From positions 1,002,938 through 1,066,937 of the forward strand of contig JAJEKV010000020.1 in NCBI GenBank assembly GCA_021234155.1: DNA of 64,000 bases. The letters run 5' to 3'. Shown here piece by piece: positions 55,916 through 64,000 of this stretch. The position numbers and the translations under genes are program-made. The notes under the pieces were generated by a model, which saw nothing but the letters and a program-made list of their open reading frames with translations, did not search any database and had not been told where the DNA came from. This DNA comes from Isoetes taiwanensis (taxonomy: Eukaryota > Streptophyta > Lycopodiopsida > Isoetales > Isoetaceae). Position 1 is the first letter of the stretch, and each line of letters opens with the position of its first letter.

Positions 55916-58125
55916 ACAAAAGGGAGAAAAAATAAGAGAAAATGTAAAAGTCGTCATATCATACCAATGAATAAAGAACTCAGGATGAATAATAAAAAAC
56001 TCAAATGCCATGGCAAGCATTTATAACCAATATAGTATATGTAGAACATCTGTGATGCTGCTCTAAACAACGAAATAAGAGATGGAGTGAAGAGAATACA
56101 AACCGGGTTATTCCCACCTCTGCAATAATGGACGAATTCTCAAACCCTTGCTCTTTGCTGTTTTATAAATCCTAGTTTTTGCAAATGATGAGATAAAACT
56201 CAAAACCGGATCTCAAAAAGCGCAAAAGCGGAAGGGACGCTTTTAGTAAGATGGCAAGCAAGCTGATTGTATATGATATTCACTAAAACACATAAAGCTA
56301 TGGCACTCATGCAAATCAAGTACCAAACATCTTTGTGTTTACCAATATGCAAGCTGAAAGCAATCCTCGAAGTTGCATTTGCGGCAAATTGAGCTAGAAA
56401 AAGCCCTTCTAAATGTAAGTTTCCATTTTCATCACATCCTCCACAATTTAGCCTCCCATCCTTCCTTTGACGATTAAAAACAAATCCATACAAGTCTGTG
56501 CTCCACTTAAATCTTTTACTAGACAAAATAGAAGCAGCTGCAAACTCTCCTCATCAACTGACTTCAAAATCTTTTACCATACCTCATCCCAACCATCTAA
56601 ATGACTAGCTAAGCTATCTGATTCCAAATTTGCATCCACAACCTCTTCCACAGCGGGCCAGATTAGTTAGCAATCACTTCTGAACAACCTATATTGCCCA
56701 TCGAAAGAAGAAGAAGACCAGCCAAGTTAACAATTATGTATTTATTTTATGTACAAAATACACTATGAATAATCCTCCAGGCCCGCCCAAGCACTCCAGT
56801 CAGGCAAGTCAAAATCCCTGTACCAATAGACTCCTACTTCCACCTTCCGAGCCAAATGGCCCATGAATTATATGATGCTGTACATAGAACTGTACTTAAT
56901 TCTCGCCCAGGAGTTCCTAGCAAACTCCAGATCAATGGCCCTCTGACAAGCCACACTTTGGCATGACCAAACATCTAAAAGTAAATTCTAGTCATTGTTC
57001 AAATTGGACCAATCCTGCATTCATTATTGTCCAACCAATTTCCTGTCATTCAGATGATCGGTTTTCTAATATCCCAAAGCGACTTTATTGCCGAGAGCTC
57101 CAATAGCGGGTAATCTGAACCCTTATTGTCGTGATTCGGGGAGCAGGCCCGGAACCCCTCGGTGCCGTGAGTGATTCGAGGCAGCACCTAAACCCTGCAA
57201 CATTTTCATTACATCATAAGTGTCATCCAGGAAGTCCAAAGCAGAAAATGCAATTGTTTATAGAGTTATGCCTCTGAGACTGGCATATTGAATCCGGAAA
57301 GGAGAGCCTCCATTCTGCATTCTTTACCATTAGATCCAACATGCAACGGAAAAAGACCAAAGCGCCTTTCTTATAAGGCTGAAGCAGTCGAAATCTAGCG
57401 ATAGTGGCTCCTTGAAGATTTAGAAAACCTAAGCTGCAAAAAAGTTTGCTTCTGTGCCTTTTGCCCAATCTTCTTGACCATCTATCGCCAGTCATCAAAA
57501 GCATGTTTTATCCCCTGTTTTCTTGATCGACAAATGGTGCGGTTGTCTCTGCTTGAAGCTTAAAAAGTGGATTTTGAAGCAAAACAGAGAAAAACTAGTT
57601 CGATTTTGTGTTTGTAGAGCAGGGGATTCTCAGAAACAAGAAATCTTGGCCAAGCTCTACCGGAATGGGGCACTGGAGTTTATGAAAAGAAAAAGTTCTA
57701 TCCCCTGCCGAACCTAATTTATACACAAATAGAGGAATATATTTTAACATTATAGTCTCGGCTGTAGCATACCCACATCCTTCCAAAGAAAAAAGCTACA
57801 AGCCAGAGCTTTAGGATTGTCAAATCCAAAATTCCGTCAATCTAACGCCGCCACCATTCAGCTCATGTGCGGTGGTGAAAGGGGGTCTCACATTTCCCAA
57901 AAATTACAGCCACTTGTTTTCCATACGAGAATTTGTATAGCCAGCAGCAGCATGTTCAATCTTGTTTCCCTTAACAATCTGCCATAGCCACGAAACTGGA
58001 GCCTTCTCTTGTCGCCCTGCACAGCATCAGAAACGGAGGCCAATAGAAACCCTAAATATCAAAAAAGCATCCTGTGTGACAGATAGATAAATTTAATCAC
58101 GGCCATACAATTCTATCTCTCATCA
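55916..58125. other. unresolved DNA, possibly introns of a minus-strand gene
   Basis: Only isolated frames of 60-110 codons (for example minus 56,200-56,526 and 57,223-57,504) without recognisable domains or clear splice chains. Confidence 0.3.
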
Positions 58126-58266
58126 AAAATCAACGGCTAAAAAATGGAGCACTCTAGAAATACTATTTAGTACACCTAGTTGAATACAGCAACAAAATCA
58201 TAGAAAAACCTTAGTAAATATCGTAAAAAACACAAAAGAAACCCCCTGTTATTATGCTACATATTC
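58126..58266 (+). repeat. dispersed repeat R2, copy 4
   Basis: GAGCACTCTAGAAATACTAT through CCCCCTGTTATTATGCTAC, about 80-85% like the 50.2 and 52.9 kb copies. Confidence 0.7.
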
Positions 58267-58839
58267 ACACCGTGAGAAATGATCATGTATCCACATCTGG
58301 AAATAACAACTCCCATAATGCCCGACATATGAGGATAGATATACTGGGTGATAGAAGCAATACTTTGGTAAGCCCACTTGCAAATATCTGCATTGCATGG
58401 TTTGGGCCAAAGCTTTCTTGAACTCGTGTAATAAATTAAGACGCAGGCCACCCTTGAAATCAACACTCACCACCCATCAAAAGAGGACAAGACTCTCTTC
58501 TGGCATTAAATGCATACATCAGATAATATATAAGTGAATAACCATGCAAAAGAATCTAGCAATTACCAGAATCGTTTAAGTTTGGGATGATGCATCTCAA
58601 CGTCGAGGCATGAAGTTGAGATAATTAAATAAGAGTAAGCGGAAAAACTTGCTCAGTTACATTCTTAGCTGCACTCTTAGTTGGAAAACCACACACAACC
58701 CCTGTGGTCCACTGAGATATTATGCCTTCTGAAATACCTTTTGCATCTTATCTTCATTAGTATATAGCTCTGGTTGAGAAACTAATTTCCTCATCATAGC
58801 TAGAAGTATCTAGTCGAGACATTCTCATGCTTTGAAGCT

Positions 58840-59199
58840 GAGGTTTAAAAAATAATGAAGAATTCTTACCAGCAACAATTGCATCACCTGATTCAGTTCT
58901 GTCACAAGTCTGTATAGCAATGATAACATTTCAGTTTCAACAACATACCCATGGAAGTTAGGAGTGTAATAGTGAATCTTATGTGTAGCATCTATCGCAA
59001 ATAAAAGCCTCAGTCTGTGATGCCATAATGGAGCAATATCTTCTGGAGTATAATGGTACTCATATCGTTTATTTTTCCTGGAACGAAATTCCTCAATTGA
59101 ATGAGCATAGAGATTTGAAGTGAGCTTTTGTATGGCCATGCCTAATGCAATTTTCGACATCTCAATCACGTCACAAATTTTCCATACTATTTGAAGCAT
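58840..59199 (-). CDS. unrecognised exon, conserved-looking
   Basis: The minus-strand frame from 59,199 reads MSKIALGMAIQKLTSNLYAH-type text, then RYEYHYTPEDIAPLWHHRLR, FAIDATHKIHYYTPNFHGYV and ETEMLSLLYRLVTELNQ. A CAG|GTGATG donor then follows at about 58,885. The aromatic-rich, stop-free text looks like a genuine protein exon. I cannot name the family. It may belong with the minus-strand frames at 59.9-60.5 kb. Confidence 0.4.
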
Positions 59200-59954
59200 A
59201 GACCATGTCTTATCTACGTTGGTTTACAAAGGCAGAGGAAGATTTAGATTGAAAAATGTAGTAGCACTGAATGACTTCGAAATCTTCAATGCTTACAACA
59301 ATGATGAAGTTGCGGATTTGGTTGTAAGACTCAGAGAACTAAAATGGAACATTTGTGCCTAGCAACAGATATATAAGTACAGGATGCAATGCTAGGCAAC
59401 AAAAACCATACTTATAACATCTCTGTCCAAAACAACCAGTGTAAGGACGTTAAATCATTCTGAAAAAGTTTTGCCCCCACAACTATCTAGCCAGCACAAA
59501 GCACAACTTGAGTGCAATGGCACTATTTTGTTAAGATCGCCCAACTCATCTTAAATGCCCGACAATACACTACATGACACCCCGGAATGGAAAATATTGA
59601 TGCAAGGAAAATGAAGAAGAAGGTTAAAGAAGCTGGGGCAATGACTTTGTTAAAACTTCCTTGGCATTTAAAAATGATACTTTTAAGTCATTGAAGAAAC
59701 TATGGTACATGAGAGGTACTAAAATGTTTCAGACTTCAGCATCAGCCAATTAAACGTTAGTTGCTATAGAAATTCAATAAGAAAGAATGTCTGAAGAAAC
59801 TACTATGGAGAATCACGGACTACCAAGATATGACAGGGCTGCTATAAATATTTCATTTTCAGCCAATGAAATAGAATGGGAGGTTACTTATTGTAGGAAG
59901 CAAAAAAATAAATCTCATGAAGCAGGGAAAGAGCAAAATTAATTAAAGGAAACA

Positions 59955-60512
59955 AGTAAACACACACCTCCTTTAATATATCTTTGTTGACTTCCGATGG
60001 CTTGAAAGAATTCTCTGCACTCTGTTGCATACAGGATGCAGACACATGACCATTACCATATTGAAGCTTGAGAACGAGATTTTGCAGTGGGAAGTTTAGG
60101 ATCAAATTTCACCCCTCTAGTCTGTACTCTGTTTTCATTCACTCTCAATGCTAAGTTTTTCACCATCCTTAACACTATCATTAGTTTGAAGTTTTACACT
60201 GCTTTTCTTAGGGCTAGAGGGTTTTTGAGAAGCTTTGTTTACGGTACTGTGAAATTTCTTTTTCACCCTCATCGTCGGAGAAATCCAGAGCGGTCTTACG
60301 GGAGTGTTTTCTTCTGCCTGATGATTTTGATTTACCTTTCTCATTGGAAGTTTCACCCCACGGATATTATCCAAATCCTGCGTTGTCGTGGTCTGAAAGT
60401 TTCTCTGGCCATTGTACCACCATATCCAACACCCAAATACAATCCCAATACCTGCTCTAGATGCTTGCTACTCAAATGGGCATGCGAAGATGACGAAATG
60501 TATGAGTTGTGA
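59955..60512 (-). CDS. possible exons of a basic nuclear protein
   Basis: Minus-strand pieces include EKGKSKSSGRRKHSRKTALD, then FSDDEGEKEISQYRKQ, SSVKLQTNDSVKDGEKLSIE, VKFDPKLPTAKSRSQAS and ENSFKPSEVNKDILKE before a GTGTGTG donor-like site near 59,968. Frames shift between pieces. Composition (K/R/S with acidic patch) suggests a nuclear protein. No family recognised; introns or indels could explain the shifts. Confidence 0.3.
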
Positions 60513-60519
60513 TTCCCCC

Positions 60520-60640
60520 GGAAAGGTGGAGAGAGATCCTGGAGGGTGAAGGTTAACCGGCATAGCCATTTTGGCTAAGATTTTAGCATGGAAAGGTGGA
60601 GAGAGATCCTGGAGGGTGAAGGTTAACCGGCATAGTGGGT
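60520..60640 (+). repeat. tandem duplication GGAAAGGTGGAGAGAGATCC
   Basis: A 47-bp unit (GGAAAGGTGGAGAGAGATCC, then TGGAGGGTGAAGGTTAACCG) occurs at about 60,520-60,567 and 60,590-60,637. Confidence 0.8.
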
Positions 60641-60794
60641 TTAACGCTATCAGCCATTAGATCAATGAATGTAGATATTATACTCGTAAACTGCCACTTC
60701 ATCAAAATTCCTGGATTTTTTGGTATTTGTTTACTTTAGGTAATTTTTGGGTTTCTAGCTTCTTGGCAGCGCCGCTTAGAGCACCGCCATTAAA

Positions 60795-60930
60795 ATTCCT
60801 CATCATACTATTTAACTATTCACTGAATACAAAATTATTGGATACAAAAATCACTGGATTCACGGCATACAATACACTGGATACAAAATTCACTAGATTC
60901 ACTGGATTACAAAGTTACTGGATACATAAA
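60795..60930 (+). repeat. CACTGGATACAAAATT tandem words
   Basis: Eight or so degenerate copies of (T)CACTGGATACAAA in 130 bp. Confidence 0.65.
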
Positions 60931-61528
60931 AGGGAGCACAATATTCCATGATGGGATTAGCTCCGGCCTGCTACAAAACAAGGTAAACTTCAATCGTGCA
61001 TCTATATAGTATAGCTTGAAACGTTAGATCAGTTTGTATAGGGGAAGGGAAGCAGGGGCTCCCCTTCCCCTACAATATGGAAGTTGGGGAATCAGATTTT
61101 TCTCCAGCAAACTCGTGTTCTTGCATCAAATCATGTTTTTCAAAGATCAAATCGAAGTTCTTCGGCAAAGAAATCGAAAGTTCTTCAAAGAAGAAATCGT
61201 GGTCTTCAAGAGCAAATCGTGTGCTTCAAAAAATCATGTTCTGCGGAGATCCGGCAAGATCCAAAGCAAGCTTCAAAGCGAGCTCAAGGCGGGGATTCGA
61301 CAAGCTTCAAGCGGCCAGATGGAGCTCTGCGGTAGATCCGCAAGCTTCGGCGGTGGCTTTGTCAGATGAGCTAACCTAACCCTAAAATCTTCCAATTTGT
61401 TTACCCGCTAACATGCACGATTTTTTCGCCGGGCGGAATGGATGCCCCAACTTCCATTTCGCGTTATTGGCGAAGACACGTGGCGGCACACAAATGCACC
61501 GTGATGACCCAACTTCCATATTGTAAAC
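60931..61528. other. upstream region of the BTB ORF
   Basis: Contains a Lys/Phe/Ser-rich open stretch (61,034-61,379, three frames open) with short AAATCGTGTTCTTC-like repeats, not recognisable as a gene, and GTTGGGGAATC/CCCAACTTCCAT words repeated in inverted sense near 61,080, 61,445 and 61,508. Confidence 0.3.
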
Positions 61529-61841
61529 ATGGGGGAAAAGAGAGTGAAGCTCAATATCGGAGGAAAAATCTTTGAAACCAACTCGGAGACCATCTCTTCT
61601 ACCGGGCCAGACTCATTATTAGCAAATCTGACACATGGGAAGCATGAAGAGGTATTGGTGGATGCAGATCCAAAAATCTTCTCTGTGCTTCTCCGCATCC
61701 TTAGAACTGGAAGGATTTACCAGAAGCTGGAGGCTGGAGGCTGGAGACCGAGATGCCCTCATTGACCAAGCCCAGTATTTTGGAGTAGTGGATGCAGTGC
61801 GTATGGCTATGGCGTCTCCTAAGTTATGCTTGATGGAATAG
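61529..61841 (+). pseudogene. BTB/T1 (KCTD-like) domain protein, frameshifted
   Basis: The ATG at 61,529 begins [20 protein letters not shown], the N-terminal strand-turn of the T1/BTB potassium-channel-tetramerisation-type domain. Then come [20 protein letters not shown] and [17 protein letters not shown] 7-bp tandem duplication (AGGCTGG at 61,731 and 61,738) shifts the frame. Reading past it gives [19 protein letters not shown] to a TAA after KLCLME at 61,841. Plant relatives are adaptor-type BTB proteins, usually much longer, so this is either a stub or a dead copy. Without the duplication the ORF would be about 100 residues. Confidence 0.7.
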
Positions 61842-62840
61842 ATGTTGAGAAAGTAGGTGCCCTCTGAACTCCAAACTCGCGAAAAACTTCCAAAATATTC
61901 GAAAACTGGTAAATGCAGCACCTCAGATGTCATAAATCCAGCAAGGTCAGACCTCCTAAGTCGTCAAGAACCTTCAAAGTCGTCAAGAACTTGTAACTGA
62001 GCAACCTCAGAGCTCCAAAGTCGACAAGAAATCGTAAATGCAGCAGTTAAACCCTCCAAAGTCGCCAAGAACCTCACAAAATCGACACTAAACTTCAAGA
62101 AAGTCGCCAAAAATCGACAAAAAGTGACAAAATCAACTCCTGCCATACACCATAGCTACACAAACCTAAAATTTCCTGCAGCGCCTCAACAAAACACATG
62201 CAGCGCCTCAAAATTACATGCAGCGCCATCGTCAAAACTTCTGGCGCCCTCCATTGCCGCAGAGGAAAGAAGAGGGAAGAAAATAACCGAGGAAAAAAAA
62301 TTAAACGTGTGCCACGTCAACAGAATTTTGCTGAAGTGGCCGTTCATGCTAGGTAACCGGCCAGAAACCCCTATATAGGTTTTGAAGCCAGATCACTTGA
62401 TGGATGGGTGGGTAGTCAATAGGGGGTGGCCACATGGCCACTTTTTCGCATTTTTTCAAACCCCTGCCCCCAAAATGTGGAGGTCATTGGGGGTGGGGAC
62501 CATCCATATAATCGGAGGCCCTTTTTCTATATTCCAATTTTGCGGAAGGAGAGGGGTAACCAGGGTTACCTGCCTTAACTGCGGTTAAGAACAACTCTGA
62601 TCAGAACGACGATTCTCAGATCTCGACAATATCAAACATAAGAGAACGGCGAAATTCGATTCTCACCATCAGAGGAGAAGGAACGATTTGCAACTTCGGA
62701 TTTGCTCACGATTCCAGGTATTTTAATTTCTGGCATTCAGGAGATACTTAGGTTAATGGATTAGATAAACTTAGGCATTCCAAGATAAAGCCAAATGCTG
62801 ATGCAGATTTGGAAGCAAAAGGCCAAGCTTGACAGGTTGC
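61842..62840. other. intergenic DNA, no gene seen
   Basis: 61,940-62,120 has GTCGTCAAGAAC/GTCGACAAGAA short repeats; 62,165-62,250 has three CATGCAGCGCC words. Short ORFs resemble nothing known. Confidence 0.4.
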
Positions 62841-62847
62841 ATATGTT

Positions 62848-62905
62848 GCAGAAGACCATTGCTGTTATGATAGCCAACAATCTTGCAATCTTTTTGATAA
62901 ATCAT
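62848..62905 (+). pseudogene. duplicated first-exon fragment of the Harbinger-like gene
   Basis: Reads MLQKTIAVMIANNLAIFLIN, nearly the same as the N-terminus at 63,496 (MLQKTIAVMIASNVIV). It is separated from it by the tandem repeat, so it is a duplicated leader or exon. Confidence 0.5.
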
Positions 62906-62929
62906 AAATGTCATAAAGCAATAATTATA

Positions 62930-63475
62930 GATGTGGCCAGCAACCTGTTATAGCCAACAGAATCTGCTCAAGTTATTTCCTGCATTACCAGCTTCCTAAT
63001 TTTAACTCTACCAATAGTTGAGTACTATAATTATGCTACAATTCAGTAGAGAAAGACTAGAGCAGTTTTGCATTTGCTACCCTTGTAGCAATTCAAAGTA
63101 AATCCATTATTACACTTAAAGAAAACCAAAAGATCTCTTGCATTACCAGCAACCTGTTATAGCCAATAGGATCCGCTCAAGTTATTGCCTGCATTACCAG
63201 CTTCCTAAATCTTACCTCTACCAATAGTTGAGTACACTATAATTATGCTACAATTCAGTAGAAAAAGACTAGAGCAGTTTTGCATATGCTACCCTTGTAG
63301 CAATTCCAAGTAAATCCATTAAAAAACAAAAAGATGTCCTGCATTACCAGCAACCTGCTATAGTCAACATGATCTATTCAAGTTATTTCCTGCATTACCA
63401 GCTTCCTAAATCTTAACACTACCAATGGTTGAGTACTAAAATTATGCTTCAACTCAGTAGAAAAAGATTGGAGCA
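62930..63475 (+). repeat. tandem repeat, about 215-bp unit, 2.5 copies
   Basis: Units start near 62,938, 63,150 and 63,350. They share AGCAACCTGTTATAGCCAA, TTACCAGCTTCCTAA, ACCAATAGTTGAGTAC and GACTAGAGCAGTTTTGCAT. Confidence 0.85.
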
Positions 63476-63495
63476 ACAATTTATGATAGCCAACA

Positions 63496-64000
63496 ATGTT
63501 GCAGAAGACTATTGCTGTTATGATAGCCAGCAATGTTATCGTCTTTTCAACATTCCTCAGATTCATCTTGGACACCATGCAACCACCATTTGAGATGAGA
63601 AACAAGATGGACGAAGAGATGGGAAGGATGACATTTGTGTCTATCGTGCTTGCTTATTCAGCAATGGAAAAAATAGAATATTACAAGATGGATGTTGCTA
63701 GCTTTGAGAGATTGGTGGAGCTCCTTTCCCCTTATTTGATCATTCCTGGCCGAAAGGTAAGACCGCCATTAGACATAAGAACTGCGATCAAGATTGTCTT
63801 ATATAGGTTGGGTAGCGGCATGAGCACTAGACGCATGCGGGACTTGTTCCAGGTTGGAAAATCCACCATTGAAAAATATACCAACAAGATCTGTGGGATT
63901 CTGGCTGATAGAAATAAACTTTTGAGGTTTTTTATCCAAATTCCTAGAGGTGATGATTTGATACGAGTGATTAATAGCTTTGAAGAACTTTGTGGCCTCC
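63496..64000 (+). CDS. PIF/Harbinger-like nuclease (HARBI1-type), 5' part, continues past the window
   Basis: The frame is open from ATG 63,496 (stop TAG at 63,487 upstream) to the window end, at least 168 codons. It begins MLQKTIAVMIASNVIVFSTF, possibly a hydrophobic leader, with further ATGs at 63,577 and 63,595. The core reads SFERLVELLSPYLIIPGRKV, then IRTAIKIVLYRLGSGMSTRR, LFQVGKSTIEKYTNKICGIL and RGDDLIRVINSFEELCGL. This is the N-terminal helix-turn-helix-like region of PIF/Harbinger transposase-derived nucleases. The DDE catalytic residues would lie beyond 64,000. No lesion is seen in this part, unlike most coding sequence nearby. Confidence 0.75.
   Translation, partial: MLQKTIAVMIASNVIVFSTFLRFILDTMQPPFEMRNKMDEEMGRMTFVSIVLAYSAMEKIEYYKMDVASFERLVELLSPYLIIPGRKVRPPLDIRTAIKIVLYRLGSGMSTRRMRDLFQVGKSTIEKYTNKICGILADRNKLLRFFIQIPRGDDLIRVINSFEELCGL

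Overview
The window looks like nuclear DNA of a land plant, probably a non-seed plant (the lineage is an inference). Support: a relic of the plastid 2-oxoglutarate/malate translocator, an organelle-type histidyl-tRNA synthetase C-terminus, a fragment of plastid trnM-CAU, a plant-type DUF8039 protein, GT-AG introns, and dense, nested Ty3/gypsy, MULE, PIF/Harbinger and fold-back repeats. Very little is an intact cellular gene. Most coding-like stretches are broken by indels and by in-frame stops that often sit where Gln (CAA/CAG) or Arg (CGA) would fit.

Layout. 0-4 kb: AT-rich DNA, two broken coding relics and a fold-back repeat. 4-10.1 kb: a minus-strand, 5'-truncated Ty3/gypsy chromovirus whose single LTR is repeated at 29.8-31.0 kb. 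10.2-11.7 kb: unclassified repeats and a plastid trnM fragment. 11.7-15.2 kb (minus): a broken gene combining a K/E-rich region, a ParB-like domain and a beta-class DNA-amino-methyltransferase-like region; it has an intron and lies inside a cluster of about 15 copies of a palindrome built on AAATGGCGCCA (11.4-17.4 kb). 17.4-20.7 kb (plus): a DUF8039 reading frame, then a degraded DUF7869 transposase-like gene. 21-25 kb: minisatellites and a minus-strand relic. 25.2-29.2 kb: a multi-exon plus-strand gene or relic with a Cys/His cluster, interrupted by an intronic insertion. 29.2-33 kb: a MITE, the LTR copy and the translocator pseudogene. 33.3-35.5 kb: a palindromic element enclosing about 1 kb of polypyrimidine.

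36,459-49,542 is a full-length plus-strand Ty3/gypsy chromovirus with LTRs, a GCATT target duplication, an initiator-Met-type PBS and a purine-rich tract. Between PBS and gag it carries an extra ~4.5 kb. This holds a histone H3 histone-fold ORF and at least one more ORF (41.75-42.29 kb), each followed by its own AATAAA. 49.5-55.9 kb: duplicated segments, (ACATGC)n arrays, a MULE-like element with a 9-bp target duplication, and further copies of the palindromic element, one with its core inverted. 54.6-60.5 kb: exons of an organelle-type HisRS and unrecognised exons on the minus strand. 61.5 kb: a BTB/T1 (KCTD-like) ORF broken by a 7-bp duplication. 62.8-64 kb: a tandem repeat and the start of a PIF/Harbinger-like nuclease gene that runs off the window.

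Most worth following: the ParB/methyltransferase gene with its palindrome cluster, and the histone H3 domain carried by the retrotransposon.
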